64,000 nucleotides of DNA from UBA5972 sp964588725. GTDB lineage: Bacteria > Pseudomonadota > Alphaproteobacteria > Rhodobacterales > Rhodobacteraceae. The DNA lies in NCBI GenBank assembly GCA_964588725.1, contig CAZPQL010000002.1:26358-90357 (forward strand). Direction: 5' to 3'. This document shows, piece by piece, positions 8,929-17,939 of this stretch (the first letter of the stretch is position 1; each line of letters starts with the position of its first letter). The position numbers were made by a program, and so were the translations under genes. Under the pieces are notes generated by a model, which had not been told where the DNA came from, made no database searches, and saw only the letters and a list, made by a program, of their open reading frames with translations.

Positions 8929-10319
8929 GAAGCCAACCCGCGCCGGATCAACGCGCAAATGTCACCCAGATCGTTGGTAACATGTTCGATCCGCTCGTCG
9001 CGCTCGAATAAATCGGCCATATGCGGCGGTAGCGCCGGTTTGACGCCGCAGGCTTTTTGGACCGCTTCGGGAAATTTGGCCGCGTGCGCCGTTGCCAGCA
9101 TGACCATGGGCACCCCGGACCCAAGACGTTTGTCGGCCGCCACCTTGATCCCCACGGCGGTATGCGGGCATACGACCTGCCCGGTCATCTGCTGCACCGC
9201 GGCAATCGCCACCGACGTACCTTCTTCTGAACAACGCCCGCTGTCGAATTGCATCCGCAGACGTTCCAACGCACCCTGCGAAATTTTGAATGCGCCGCGC
9301 GCGGACAGCTCGTCCATCAGCTGCGCCACGGCACCACCGTCGCGGTCGTAAGCGCCAAAAAGCGCGCGCTCAAAATTGGAACTGACCTGAATATCCATCG
9401 ACGGGCTGATTGACGGCGTCACTGTGCCGGTTGCATAGGTTCCGCTTTGCAACGTGCGGTGCAAAATGTCGTTCTGGTTGGTGGCGATGATCAACCGGTC
9501 AATCGGCAAGCCCATACGCTGCGCCACGTAGCCGGCAAAAATATCACCAAAATTGCCCGTGGGGACAGTGAAACTGACTTTGCGGTGTGGTGCGCCCAGC
9601 GACACAGCGGCGGTAAAGTAATACACCACCTGCGCCATGACCCGTGCCCAATTGATCGAATTGACGCCGGCAAGGCTGACCTCATTGCGAAAATCGATAT
9701 CGTTGAACATGTCCTTCAGGCGCGCCTGACAATCGTCAAAATCTCCGTCCACCGCGATCGCGTGCACGTTTTGCGCGCCCGATGTCGTCATTTGACGGCG
9801 TTGCACATCCGATACCCGCCCGTCCGGAAATAGAATGAATACATCGACATTGTCGAGCCCCTTGAAGGCCTCGATCGCGGCGGATCCTGTGTCCCCTGAG
9901 GTGGCGCCGACAATGGTCACACGCGATTTACGCCGCTTCAGCGCCACGTTAAACAGCTGCCCGATCAACTGCATCGCCACATCTTTGAAGGCCAAAGTCG
10001 GGCCGTGATGCAGCTCCAGCAGAAAGTCGTTTTCGCCCAGTTGCACCAGCGGGCACCGGGCCTGATGGTTGAAACCGGCATAAGCGCGTGTGATGATGTC
10101 TTTGAACTCTTCATCGTCGAAACACTCGCCGACAAACGGTTTCATCACGCGAAACGCCGCATCCTCATATGACAGTCCGGCCAGGTCTGCGATATCGTCG
10201 AAACCGAATTGCGGCCAGCTTTCGGGCACATACAGGCCGCCGTCAGGCGCCAGACCGGTCAGCATTGCGTCTTCAAAACTGAGCGCGGGCGAATTACCGC
10301 GCGTGGAAATGTATTTCAT
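8925..10319 (-). CDS. thrC: Threonine synthase
   Basis: PLP enzyme converting O-phosphohomoserine to threonine, the last step of threonine biosynthesis. At 464 residues it matches the long bacterial form. The N-terminus MKYISTRGNSPALSFEDAML and the PLP lysine in GPTLAFKDVAMQ (Lys112) are diagnostic, and the phosphate-binding VGATSGDTGSAA is visible. It is 18 bases downstream of SURF1 and overlaps the M16 peptidase start by four bases. Its presence in this run reflects conserved gene order in the order rather than a link to respiration. Confidence 0.96.
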   Translation of the reverse strand: MKYISTRGNSPALSFEDAMLTGLAPDGGLYVPESWPQFGFDDIADLAGLSYEDAAFRVMKPFVGECFDDEEFKDIITRAYAGFNHQARCPLVQLGENDFLLELHHGPTLAFKDVAMQLIGQLFNVALKRRKSRVTIVGATSGDTGSAAIEAFKGLDNVDVFILFPDGRVSDVQRRQMTTSGAQNVHAIAVDGDFDDCQARLKDMFNDIDFRNEVSLAGVNSINWARVMAQVVYYFTAAVSLGAPHRKVSFTVPTGNFGDIFAGYVAQRMGLPIDRLIIATNQNDILHRTLQSGTYATGTVTPSISPSMDIQVSSNFERALFGAYDRDGGAVAQLMDELSARGAFKISQGALERLRMQFDSGRCSEEGTSVAIAAVQQMTGQVVCPHTAVGIKVAADKRLGSGVPMVMLATAHAAKFPEAVQKACGVKPALPPHMADLFERDERIEHVTNDLGDICALIRRGLAS

Positions 10320-10337
10320 GAAAATCCACGGTCCTGA

Positions 10338-11009
10338 TCAGTCGAGTCGCTGCCTGATACGCCAAAGAAAGAACCCTGTCATCCCCAACCACGCGATGGC
10401 CAACCCAAACCATGTTATTGCATAGGAAAAATGGTTGTTGGGGATGCTTGCACCGTCGACGGGAAGCGGCGTGACACCGCTGTTGGCGTCTTTGTTCCGC
10501 AGCACCAGCAACACCGGCACGGTCTTCAGTGCAGCGGCCATCGCCTGAATGTCGCGCGCGTACCAGACGCCGGTTTTGGGGTCCGGGGCGGGCGTGAAAC
10601 TGTCAACTTCATCGGGCCAGTAAAGATTGCCGACCAAATCCGGTCCCAATGCCGCGCGCGCTTTGTCTGCGTCGCCCGTTTTGATGATGCCGCGATCCAC
10701 CAGTATCCGCCGTCCGTCTGTCTGGTATGCTGAAATGACCCTGTACACGGCACCAATACGTTTCAGGCTGGCCAGAACCAGCAGTTCCCGCCCCACTTGC
10801 ACGCCACTGACGCGCACAGGCAAATACCGATGCGCTGCCTCGTTCGGCGCAAGCGGCAGCGCCTGAGGTTCGGCTGCAATGCTTTCGGCGATGGACGCCA
10901 AAACATCGTTCTTCCACACCAGACGCTGGACCTGCCACGTACCCAGCGCAACAAGAATAGCGGCCCCCACCAGGCCAAACAGCAGTGGAATGATCATGCG
11001 TCGCGTCAT
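10338..11009 (-). CDS. SURF1 family cytochrome oxidase assembly protein
   Basis: A 223-residue inner-membrane protein with one N-terminal membrane segment (residues 6-25, IIPLLFGLVGAAILVALGTW) and one C-terminal segment (about 196-216, FGLAIAWLGMTGFFLWRI) flanking a periplasmic domain. The SURF1 signature IPNNHFSYAITWFGLA is present. SURF1 helps deliver haem a to subunit I of cytochrome aa3 oxidase. It lies downstream of ctaE but is separated from it by an intrinsic terminator (11026-11057) and a dispersed 3'-end element, so it may have its own promoter or depend on read-through. Confidence 0.92.
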   Translation of the reverse strand: MTRRMIIPLLFGLVGAAILVALGTWQVQRLVWKNDVLASIAESIAAEPQALPLAPNEAAHRYLPVRVSGVQVGRELLVLASLKRIGAVYRVISAYQTDGRRILVDRGIIKTGDADKARAALGPDLVGNLYWPDEVDSFTPAPDPKTGVWYARDIQAMAAALKTVPVLLVLRNKDANSGVTPLPVDGASIPNNHFSYAITWFGLAIAWLGMTGFFLWRIRQRLD

Positions 11010-11025
11010 CAGTCAGCCCCCAACG

Positions 11026-11057
11026 CTAAAAAAGCGCGGCACCGTACGGACCGCGCC
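11026..11057 (-). terminator. Intrinsic terminator between ctaE and SURF1 gene
   Basis: On the minus strand GCGCGG pairs with CCGCGC (complement of 11051-11056 and 11034-11039), with an inner CCG-TA-CGG, and six T residues follow at once (complement of 11028-11033). It divides the oxidase operon from SURF1-thrC. Confidence 0.75.
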
Positions 11058-11063
11058 TTCATT

Positions 11064-11094
11064 TCTTATTGGTGCAAATATCCCCGCCGGAGGC
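11064..11094 (-). repeat. Dispersed 3'-end element, copy 1 (after ctaE)
   Basis: Minus-strand reading: GCC-TCC-GGC mini-hairpin, then GGGGATATTT, GCACC and AATAAGA. It starts three bases after the ctaE stop codon and ahead of the intrinsic terminator. Related copies lie at 20550-20580, 26577-26608 and 30255-30280. Confidence 0.7.
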
Positions 11095-11097
11095 GTC

Positions 11098-11898
11098 TCA
11101 GCCGCCCCAGATATAAACGGCGGCAAACAGAAACAGCCAGACCACATCGACAAAGTGCCAGTACCACGCAGCGGCCTCGAACCCCAGATGATGTTCGGGT
11201 GTAAAATGCCCCTTCAGTGCGCGCGCAAGGCACACGGCCAGAAATACCGTGCCAACCAGAACGTGAAACCCGTGAAATCCGGTGGCCATGAAAAACGTCG
11301 CGCCGTAAATATTGCCGGAAAACCCGAAAGCGGCGTGGCTGTATTCAAAAATCTGGAACACGGTGAACAGTGCGCCCAGCAGGATCGAAAGGATAAGTCC
11401 ATTGACCAGATCCTTACGGTTGTTTTCATGTGCAATCGCGTGGTGCGCCCATGTGGCGGCGGCTCCTGAACACAGCAGGATAAGCGTGTTGATCAGCGGC
11501 AAGTGCCACGGATCGAAAGTTTCAATCCCCACCGGAGGCCACACGCCGTCAATCGCCGGAGACCCTTCGGTCATTGGATACATCGCATGTTTGAAAAAAT
11601 TCCAGAACCACGCCACGAAGAACATGACCTCGGAAATGATGAACATGATCACGCCGTAGCGCAGCCCGATCATCACCACCGGGGTGTGATCGCCAACATG
11701 GCTTTCGGTCACGATTTCGGACCACCACGAATACATCGTATAAAGCACCATGGCGAAACCGATCAAACCCAGCCATGGACCATAGTCATGAAAATACAAC
11801 ACCGCGCCGGACAGCATTGTAAATCCTGACAAAGCCCCGATGAAGGGCCATTTGCTGGGATTCAAAATATGATAGTCGTGGTTTTTTTCATGCGCCAT
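11098..11898 (-). CDS. ctaE: Cytochrome c oxidase subunit III
   Basis: A 266-residue multi-spanning subunit of aa3-type oxidase, about seven membrane helices. It begins MAHEKNHDYHILNPSKWPF and ends in YWHFVDVVWLFLFAAVYIWG, both classical for subunit III; the conserved acidic segment SEVMFFVAWFWNFF and GFHGFHVLVGT are also present. Subunit III stabilises the proton-pumping core. It is the last gene of the ctaC-ctaB-orf-ctaG-ctaE series and is followed by the 3'-end element and a terminator. Subunit I (ctaD) is not in this window, as is usual for the group. Confidence 0.97.
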   Translation of the reverse strand: MAHEKNHDYHILNPSKWPFIGALSGFTMLSGAVLYFHDYGPWLGLIGFAMVLYTMYSWWSEIVTESHVGDHTPVVMIGLRYGVIMFIISEVMFFVAWFWNFFKHAMYPMTEGSPAIDGVWPPVGIETFDPWHLPLINTLILLCSGAAATWAHHAIAHENNRKDLVNGLILSILLGALFTVFQIFEYSHAAFGFSGNIYGATFFMATGFHGFHVLVGTVFLAVCLARALKGHFTPEHHLGFEAAAWYWHFVDVVWLFLFAAVYIWGG

Positions 11899-11922
11899 TG
11901 CGTACGTGTCCCTTGCTTATTC

Positions 11923-12504
11923 TCATTGGTTTGCAGGTGTGATGCGTGCAGGTTCGAGGTTGGCCAATTCCTGCGGCAGATCGGTTTCGTGGAACGTATA
12001 CGACAGCGTGATCACGTGGGTATACTTGGCTTCCCGGTCCTGAACGATTTCCGGGTCAACGTAAAAGCTTACGGGCATCATCACGCGTTCGCCCGGCTGC
12101 AGGACCTGTTCTTCAAAGCAGAAACATTCGATTTTGTCGAAGTAATAACCGGTGGAAAACGGCGTGACGTTATAGCTGGCGGTTCCCGCGACGATCCTGT
12201 CAGTTGGATTATAGGCCTCGAAGAAAGCCAAACCGGTCTCGCCGATACGCAGTTCCATCTCGCGCTGCGCCGGTTTGAATTCCCAGGGCATGTCTCGATC
12301 AAGCGAGGCGTCGAAACGAATTTTGATGGTTTGTTCAAGGACGGTATCGCTGGCCTGCGTGACCGTGCGGGTTTCGCCACCAAAGCCGGTGACTTTGCAA
12401 AACCAGTTGTAAAACGGCACCGCAGCCAGCGACAACATGCCCATGGTCACGACCACACCGATCAACCGGCGCGCGATAATTATGTTTTTGTCGGCGCGTT
12501 TCAT
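11923..12504 (-). CDS. ctaG: Cytochrome c oxidase assembly protein CtaG (Cox11)
   Basis: A 193-residue copper chaperone that inserts CuB into subunit I. One N-terminal membrane anchor (about residues 11-31) precedes a periplasmic domain. The copper-binding motif ECFCFEEQ supplies Cys127 and Cys129, and a further cysteine at position 36 (YNWFCKVTGFGG) is the conserved membrane-proximal one. The start overlaps the stop of the upstream 61-residue membrane protein by ATGA, and ctaE follows 24 bases later. Confidence 0.96.
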   Translation of the reverse strand: MKRADKNIIIARRLIGVVVTMGMLSLAAVPFYNWFCKVTGFGGETRTVTQASDTVLEQTIKIRFDASLDRDMPWEFKPAQREMELRIGETGLAFFEAYNPTDRIVAGTASYNVTPFSTGYYFDKIECFCFEEQVLQPGERVMMPVSFYVDPEIVQDREAKYTHVITLSYTFHETDLPQELANLEPARITPANQ

Positions 12505-12686
12505 TCGGACGGCTCCAGCAAAGAACTGCGCAGTGAGTGATCAAAGGCTTCCATCATTTGTCCGTCTTTCATCTTGGCGATTGTCACACCAAAAACGATG
12601 GCGACAAAACCACCAAGCACCAGACCCAGTAGCAGGTTGCTTTTGCGTCGCCGAATATGCAGCTCGTGTTCCGATTTGATCGCCAT
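12501..12686 (-). CDS. Small single-pass membrane protein in oxidase operon
   Basis: A 61-residue protein from the ATG complementary to 12684-12686. It has a charged cytoplasmic N-terminus (KSEHELHIRRRKS), one membrane segment at about residues 17-38 (NLLLGLVLGGFVAIVFGVTI) and a short hydrophilic tail. It starts two bases after the ctaB stop and overlaps ctaG by ATGA, so coupled translation is likely. Small proteins of this type sit between ctaB and ctaG in other Rhodobacterales and Paracoccus and are thought to aid oxidase assembly, but I cannot assign a function from sequence. Longer upstream starts would run into ctaB and are not credible. Confidence 0.82.
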   Translation of the reverse strand: MAIKSEHELHIRRRKSNLLLGLVLGGFVAIVFGVTIAKMKDGQMMEAFDHSLRSSLLEPSE

Positions 12687-12688
12687 GA

Positions 12689-13639
12689 TTACACCCAGAT
12701 CGGCCAGGCAGCCCACGACAGCCCGGCTGTTTTCAAAATCGTCTCGATCAATAAGCCCACGAAATGGGCAAACAAGTAGATCAGTGACAGACGAAAGACC
12801 CTGCGTTCTACGGAAAACCCGTCGCCGGTGGCCACGTCTGAATCGCGCTGAAACAACCGCCAAACCGTGGCCAGAAACACGCCATTCAACGCCAGCGCTA
12901 TCAAGAAATAGATCGGACCGCCAATGGCACTGAACGCCAGCAAAAGCGAAACAGGCACCAGCAGTACACTATACACCAATATATGCCACCGCGTGGTGGT
13001 GTGGCCATGGGTCACCGGCAACATGGGCACACCCGCCGCCGTGTAATCCTCGTCCATGAACAGCGCCAGAGCCCAGAAATGCGGTGGCGTCCACATGAAG
13101 ATCAGGCCAAACATCAAGAGACTTTCAACGGACACACCGCCGGTCGCCACGGCCCAGCCGATCATCGGCGGGAACGCCCCGGCAGCCCCACCGATTACGA
13201 TGTTCTGCGGCGTCAAGCGTTTCAGCCACATGGTGTAGACGACGGCGTAAAAGAATATCGTGAAAGCCAGTATTGCCGCCGCGATAATATTCGCTGTCAG
13301 CCCCAGCATCACCACGGCGATTACCGACAGCCAAAGACCGAACAAACGCGCGGCTTCCGGCGTGACACGGCCCGCAGGCACCGGACGCCGTTTCGTGCGC
13401 TTCATGATACGGTCGATATCGGCGTCCCACCACATGTTCAGCGCGCCCGATGCCCCGGCACCTATGGCAATAAACAGGATCGACGCCAGAGCAATAACCG
13501 GATTGACGCCACCGGGCGCCACAATGATGCCCACCGCGGCTGTGAACACAACAAGCGACATCACGCGCGGTTTGAGAAGGGCAAAGTAGTCGCCAAACTC
13601 TGCGTCGCGCGGTGTGTCCATTGCCGTTACATCCGTCAT
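12689..13639 (-). CDS. ctaB: Protoheme IX farnesyltransferase (haem O synthase)
   Basis: A 316-residue polytopic UbiA-family prenyltransferase that adds a farnesyl group to haem b to give haem O, the precursor of haem A. The aspartate-rich substrate motif NMWWDADIDRIMKRTKRRPV is clear, and the protein alternates membrane helices with short loops (for example AAVGIIVAPGG and YTMWLKRLTPQNIVIGG). It follows ctaC after a 52-base gap that holds a stem-loop, and precedes the 61-residue ORF and ctaG. Confidence 0.96.
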   Translation of the reverse strand: MTDVTAMDTPRDAEFGDYFALLKPRVMSLVVFTAAVGIIVAPGGVNPVIALASILFIAIGAGASGALNMWWDADIDRIMKRTKRRPVPAGRVTPEAARLFGLWLSVIAVVMLGLTANIIAAAILAFTIFFYAVVYTMWLKRLTPQNIVIGGAAGAFPPMIGWAVATGGVSVESLLMFGLIFMWTPPHFWALALFMDEDYTAAGVPMLPVTHGHTTTRWHILVYSVLLVPVSLLLAFSAIGGPIYFLIALALNGVFLATVWRLFQRDSDVATGDGFSVERRVFRLSLIYLFAHFVGLLIETILKTAGLSWAAWPIWV

Positions 13640-13659
13640 CTATCAAGTCCAATTCAACA

Positions 13660-13680
13660 AAAGCCCGACAACAGGGCTTT
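13660..13680 (-). terminator. Intercistronic stem-loop between ctaC and ctaB
   Basis: A perfect 7-bp stem AAAGCCC/GGGCTTT with a 7-base loop, followed on the minus strand by TTTTGTTG. It may be a leaky terminator or a 3'-end stabiliser that sets ctaC mRNA above the downstream assembly genes. That role is inference. Confidence 0.5.
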
Positions 13681-13691
13681 CGGCTGTGTGG

Positions 13692-14561
13692 TCAGTTCGA
13701 CGCCACCGTAACTGCCGGCGGCGTTCCTGCATATTCCTCGATCGCGCCTTTCAACCAGGCGTCGTAAACGTCTTGCGAGACCACTTTCACAGTGATTGGC
13801 ATATAGGAATGATCTTTGCCGCACAATTCGGAACACTGGCCAAAATATATACCTTCGCGATCCGCGTTGAACCACAGTTCCGCCAAGCGCCCGGGGACAC
13901 CATCCTGTTTCACGCCAAACGCCGGTATGGTCCACGAATGGATGACATCCGAGCCGGTCACCTGAATGGTCACATTCTGGTTCACGGGCACAACGACCGC
14001 CGTGTCTGTGGCCAGCAGATATTCGTCCTGCGCGTAACCGTGGCTTTCCAATTCGTCACGCTCCAGCATGAAACTGTCGAAAGAAAAATTATCGTCGGTG
14101 TATTCGTAGCTCCAATACCATTGGTTACCGGTCACCTTGATGGTCAAATAAGCTTCGGGTACCCGGAGCTGTTTAAAAAGTATGGGTACGGAAAACGCGC
14201 CGATAAAGATCAGTATGACAATTGGTACAACGGTCCAGAGCACCTCGATCAGCGAATGATGGGTGAACGTCGCGGGGGTTTTGTTGACGCGACTGTTGTA
14301 GCGCGCGGCGACCCATAACAACAACAGAATGACAAAGCCGGTGATAACGCCGATAATCCACAGCAATAAATCATCAAGAAACACGATATCGCGCGCCAGC
14401 TCGGTTACCTGTGGCTGATAGCCATAGGTTTTGGCCACGGGCTTGCCCACGGTTTCAAGCCCCTCTATCGCGTCCTGTGCCAGTGCCACTCCGGTTGCGG
14501 CCAAAAAGGCGGACGCGGCGCTCAACGTGGCAAAGAAATGTGATAGGCGCATTCGATTCAT
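13692..14561 (-). CDS. ctaC: Cytochrome c oxidase subunit II
   Basis: A 289-residue subunit that accepts electrons from cytochrome c through the binuclear CuA centre. It has a Sec signal (about residues 1-28), two membrane helices (about 61-86 and 103-130) and a periplasmic cupredoxin domain. CuA ligands are visible as His208 (IHSW), Cys243, Glu245, Cys247, His251 and Met254 in the segment QCSELCGKDHSYM, and GNQWYWSYEY is the aromatic electron-entry patch. It is the first gene of the minus-strand oxidase operon and is divergent from tldD across 179 bases. Confidence 0.97.
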   Translation of the reverse strand: MNRMRLSHFFATLSAASAFLAATGVALAQDAIEGLETVGKPVAKTYGYQPQVTELARDIVFLDDLLLWIIGVITGFVILLLLWVAARYNSRVNKTPATFTHHSLIEVLWTVVPIVILIFIGAFSVPILFKQLRVPEAYLTIKVTGNQWYWSYEYTDDNFSFDSFMLERDELESHGYAQDEYLLATDTAVVVPVNQNVTIQVTGSDVIHSWTIPAFGVKQDGVPGRLAELWFNADREGIYFGQCSELCGKDHSYMPITVKVVSQDVYDAWLKGAIEEYAGTPPAVTVASN

Positions 14562-14740
14562 CCTGTAACTTTGGCGGGCTTGCCGCCGTGACGGTGCGTC
14601 CCTATGTGTGAGGGATGGGAGTTCCCGTTGTTTTTCGCTGCCGAGAAACCATAATACGCCTGCAAGAACAAGGTTTCCCTTTGCGGCATTGCGCCGCGAA
14701 TACTTAGACGTGATGTCGCAGCCTGCACAAAGGACCCCCC

Positions 14741-16168
14741 ATGAGCCCCGATCTCACCCAGTTTTCACCATTTGATACATCCTTGGACGCCGACAAAACA
14801 TTAAAAAAGATACGTGACACGCTGAGGGGTGCCGACGACGGCGAATTGTTTCTGGAGCGGCGACGCTCCGAGGCTTTGGTGTTTGACGACGGCAGACTCA
14901 AGAATGCGTCTTACGACGCGTCCGAGGGTTTTGGCCTGCGCGCGGTCAACGGTGAAACCACGGGTTACGCGCATTCCAGCGAAATCTCGCACAAGGCGCT
15001 TGGGCGGGCGGCCGAAACCGTCCGTGTGGCTGTCGGGACCGGTGGCGGTACCATGGCACCACCACCTAAGGCCACGAATCGCCTGCTGTATACCGATCTT
15101 GATCCGTTTGACGACGCCGAGTTTCCAGTGAAAATCGAAACACTGCGCGAAATCGATTCGTTTGCCCGCGACCTGGATAAACGTGTGGTGCAGGTGTCGG
15201 CAACGTTGGCCGCATCGATGCAGGAGGTGATCATACTGCGGCCCGAGGGCGGTCAAATGCGCGATTCACGTCCCATGACCCGCCTGAACATATCGGTCAT
15301 TGTTGAAGAAAACGGGCGGCGTGAATCCGGCGGTTCGGGTGGTGGCGGGCGGCGCGGGCTGCGCACCGTGATGGACATGGCGTATTGGAAAGACGTCACA
15401 CGCGAAGCCCTGCGCATCGCGCTTGTCAATCTTGGTGCCAAACCGGCTCCTGCGGGTACAATGGATGTTGTGCTTGGCCCGGGGTGGCCCGGCATTTTAC
15501 TGCACGAAGCGATCGGTCACGGGCTTGAGGGTGATTTCAACCGCAAGAAAACCTCGGCTTTTGCCGGTCTCATGGGTCAGAGGGTGGCTGCCAAGGGCGT
15601 GACCGTACTGGACGACGGCACGATTCCCGACCGGCGCGGTTCGATCACTTTTGACGACGAAGGCACGCCGTCGGGCAAAAACGTATTGATTGATGACGGC
15701 ATCCTTGTCGGCTTTATGCAAGACCGTCAAAACGCGCGCCTTATGGGGGTCGCACCCACAGGGAACGGGCGGCGCGAAAGTTACGCTCACGCGCCGATGC
15801 CGCGTATGACCAACACCTATATGCTGGGGGGTCAGGGCGATCCCGACGCCATCGTCGCTGACATGAAAGACGGCATCCACGCCGTCGGTTTTGGCGGGGG
15901 ACAGGTCGATATCACCAACGGCAAGTTTGTGTTTTCCTGCACCGAAGCCTATCGAATCAAGAACGGCAAACGCGTCGGACCTGTCACCGGTGCAACCCTG
16001 ATCGGCGACGGGGCCACGGCGTTGAAGCAAATTCGTGCACTGGGCAACGATATGGCGCTGGATCCCGGTATGGGCAACTGCGGTAAAGCGGGACAATGGG
16101 TGCCGGTGGGCGTGGGGCAGCCCACGGTTCTGATCGGCGGACTGACAGTAGGCGGCGTGGCGACGTGA
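14741..16168 (+). CDS. tldD: Metalloprotease TldD
   Basis: A 475-residue member of the TldD/PmbA family, a cytoplasmic metallopeptidase acting with TldE on unfolded peptides and, in some bacteria, on microcin and antitoxin substrates. The metal site is the HExxxH motif in LLHEAIGHGLEGD near residue 255. The glycine-rich stretch ESGGSGGGGRRGLRT and C-terminal GNCGKAGQWVPVGVGQP are typical. No tldE/pmbA is adjacent. It is divergently transcribed from ctaC, and dprA follows after 64 bases. An AAAGGACCCCCC ribosome site lies just upstream. Confidence 0.95.
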   Translation: MSPDLTQFSPFDTSLDADKTLKKIRDTLRGADDGELFLERRRSEALVFDDGRLKNASYDASEGFGLRAVNGETTGYAHSSEISHKALGRAAETVRVAVGTGGGTMAPPPKATNRLLYTDLDPFDDAEFPVKIETLREIDSFARDLDKRVVQVSATLAASMQEVIILRPEGGQMRDSRPMTRLNISVIVEENGRRESGGSGGGGRRGLRTVMDMAYWKDVTREALRIALVNLGAKPAPAGTMDVVLGPGWPGILLHEAIGHGLEGDFNRKKTSAFAGLMGQRVAAKGVTVLDDGTIPDRRGSITFDDEGTPSGKNVLIDDGILVGFMQDRQNARLMGVAPTGNGRRESYAHAPMPRMTNTYMLGGQGDPDAIVADMKDGIHAVGFGGGQVDITNGKFVFSCTEAYRIKNGKRVGPVTGATLIGDGATALKQIRALGNDMALDPGMGNCGKAGQWVPVGVGQPTVLIGGLTVGGVAT

Positions 16169-16232
16169 TTTTCACCTTTCGTTAACCACGCGCGGAGACA
16201 CTTGGCATCACCCTGCTGCCACGGAGGCCCGC

Positions 16233-17363
16233 GTGCCCGATTCTTTATTGACGCCAACAGAAATGCCGACCGACCCCCTATCCGAAAATGAATGCATCCA
16301 ATGGGTTCAACTGATTCGGTCGCGCCGTGTTGGGCCGGCGACGTTCTGGCGATTGATAGGGGAATTCGGCTCGGCAGGGGCGGCATTGCAGGCGCTGCCC
16401 GACATCGCAAAAAAGGCAGGTGTTGAGTCGTACCGGATTTGCTCCAAAGACGCAGCAAAAAAGGAGTTGGATCTCGGTCGCGCTGCGGGGGCAACTTTGC
16501 TTTTGGCTGGGTCTTCCGGGTACGCTGAATTGCTGGCGTCCATTCCCGACGCGCCGCCGCTTATTTGGGTCAAGGGCCGCGTTGATATGTTGAAGCCAAC
16601 CTCGGTCGCGTTGGTTGGTGGTCGCAACGCGTCAAGCATCGGGACACGCATGGCCCGCAAAATCGCCGACGAATTGTCCGTACAAAAAATTGTCGTCGTT
16701 TCCGGTCTTGCGCGCGGCATCGACACGGCGGCGCATCTCGGGGCGCTGGAGGGGGGAACCATCGCAGTTATGGCTGGTGGCATCGATGTGATCTATCCGC
16801 GCGAAAATACGCAACTGGCTGCAGAGATCGCTGAAAACGGCCTGCTGCTAACCGAGCAGCCACCGGGGCTTGCGCCACAAGCGCGTCACTTCCCGACCCG
16901 CAATCGCCTTATATCCGGGCTGTCCACCGGAGTCGTCGTGGTCGAAGGGGCCGCCAAATCGGGTAGCCTGATCACTGCGCAGGCAGCGTTGGAACAAGGT
17001 CGCGAAGTTATGGCGGTTCCCGGTCACCCGTTCGACGGGCGCGCTGTTGGCTGCAACAATCTGATCCGCGACGGCGCTGTTCTGGTGCGGTCGGGCACCG
17101 AGGTCATACAGGCGCTTTCGGCGCGAAACGCACCCCCGAAACACCCCCAAAATGCGCCCCAAGAACCGCAACCGGCGCGAACCGACACCAGTGAAACGTC
17201 GGCGCGTATTCTTGCGTTACTTAGCCCGACCCCGATTCCCGAAGATCAGTTGATCCGCGAACTTTCGCTGCCTGCCGCCGAAGTGGCACCGCAACTGATC
17301 GCGCTCGAACTTGATGGCAAGCTGTCGCGGCAATCGGGTGGAATGCTCGCGTTGGCAGTCTAG
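16233..17363 (+). CDS. dprA: DNA processing protein DprA (Smf)
   Basis: A 376-residue protein that loads RecA on incoming single-stranded DNA in natural transformation and is also widespread in bacteria not known to be competent. The start is a GTG at 16233 with a GGAGG site 5 bases upstream. The Rossmann-like core is shown by VALVGGRNASSIGTRMARK, SGLARGIDTAAHLGAL and NRLISGLSTGVVVVEG. The C-terminus (about residues 315-376, SARILALLSPTPIPEDQLI) is the winged-helix DprA extension. Its TAG overlaps the stop of the convergent secreted-protein gene. Confidence 0.94.
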   Translation: MPDSLLTPTEMPTDPLSENECIQWVQLIRSRRVGPATFWRLIGEFGSAGAALQALPDIAKKAGVESYRICSKDAAKKELDLGRAAGATLLLAGSSGYAELLASIPDAPPLIWVKGRVDMLKPTSVALVGGRNASSIGTRMARKIADELSVQKIVVVSGLARGIDTAAHLGALEGGTIAVMAGGIDVIYPRENTQLAAEIAENGLLLTEQPPGLAPQARHFPTRNRLISGLSTGVVVVEGAAKSGSLITAQAALEQGREVMAVPGHPFDGRAVGCNNLIRDGAVLVRSGTEVIQALSARNAPPKHPQNAPQEPQPARTDTSETSARILALLSPTPIPEDQLIRELSLPAAEVAPQLIALELDGKLSRQSGGMLALAV

Positions 17364-17800
17364 AAGCAAAACTCTGGAATCACCGCGCTGTAGTCCTCGC
17401 AGTAGACCCGACTGGCCCACCACACGTCGGTGCTGCCAATCGACCAATGCACCGCGACCCAGGTATTGCCCGATTTTTGAAACAATACGTGCATGGTCGT
17501 CCCGTCGTGGAACTCGGGGTTTTCGTGGTCACGCGTGAACATTGGCGCGCCAAAAAAATCAATGGCTTTGCCGCCGGGGCGTTGCGGCGACAAAACCCCA
17601 AAGGCGAAAACCCCTTCGGGCGACACCCGGAGGTCCTGAACCACGAATTCGATCGGCCACCCAAGTTTCCAAACCGCGTGCGGACGAACGGCATCCATCA
17701 GATTGGCCCGCTGTCTGGTGCCGCGTGCAGGTTCCTTATAGTCCTGCGCACCGACCAGACCGGGCGCGAACAGGAACAAAAACAGCGTTAATCTAAACAT
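17360..17800 (-). CDS. Secreted protein of unknown function
   Basis: A 146-residue protein from the ATG complementary to 17798-17800, beginning MFRLTLFLFLFAPGLVGA, a clear Sec signal with likely cleavage after Ala19 or nearby. The mature part has no family I recognise. It is rich in aromatic residues, contains the segments VWKLGWPIEFVVQDLRV and GNTWVAVHWSIGSTDVWW, and ends with a cysteine pair in CEDYSAVIPEFCF that could form a disulfide. In-frame codons upstream of the chosen start lack a signal and overlap the topA promoter region. It is convergent with dprA; the two stops share the sequence CTAG. Confidence 0.7.
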   Translation of the reverse strand: MFRLTLFLFLFAPGLVGAQDYKEPARGTRQRANLMDAVRPHAVWKLGWPIEFVVQDLRVSPEGVFAFGVLSPQRPGGKAIDFFGAPMFTRDHENPEFHDGTTMHVLFQKSGNTWVAVHWSIGSTDVWWASRVYCEDYSAVIPEFCF

Positions 17801-17838
17801 TTTTACCCCAATAAAATTACGGTTCCGACGACTTCGGC

Positions 17839-17862
17839 TGTTTTTAGCCTCGCTAAAAAACA
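17839..17862. repeat. AT-rich inverted repeat in the divergent region before topA
   Basis: TGTTTTTAGC and GCTAAAAAACA face each other across CTC, with one extra A on the right arm. It lies between the divergent start of the secreted-protein gene and a TTGACA hexamer (17868-17873) that could be the topA -35 element. It could be an operator; there is no T-run tail typical of a terminator. Confidence 0.4.
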
Positions 17863-17939
17863 CCCCATTGACAAGAGCGCATGACACCCCACATGTTCCG
17901 CACCCACGGGAAATGTCCCGAATTTCACAAAGGACCCCC

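Noticed and set aside
17868..17939. Upstream TTG start for topA
   Set aside because: The 24 added residues are not conserved, and the TTGACA there is better read as a promoter element; the ATG at 17940 has a ribosome site.
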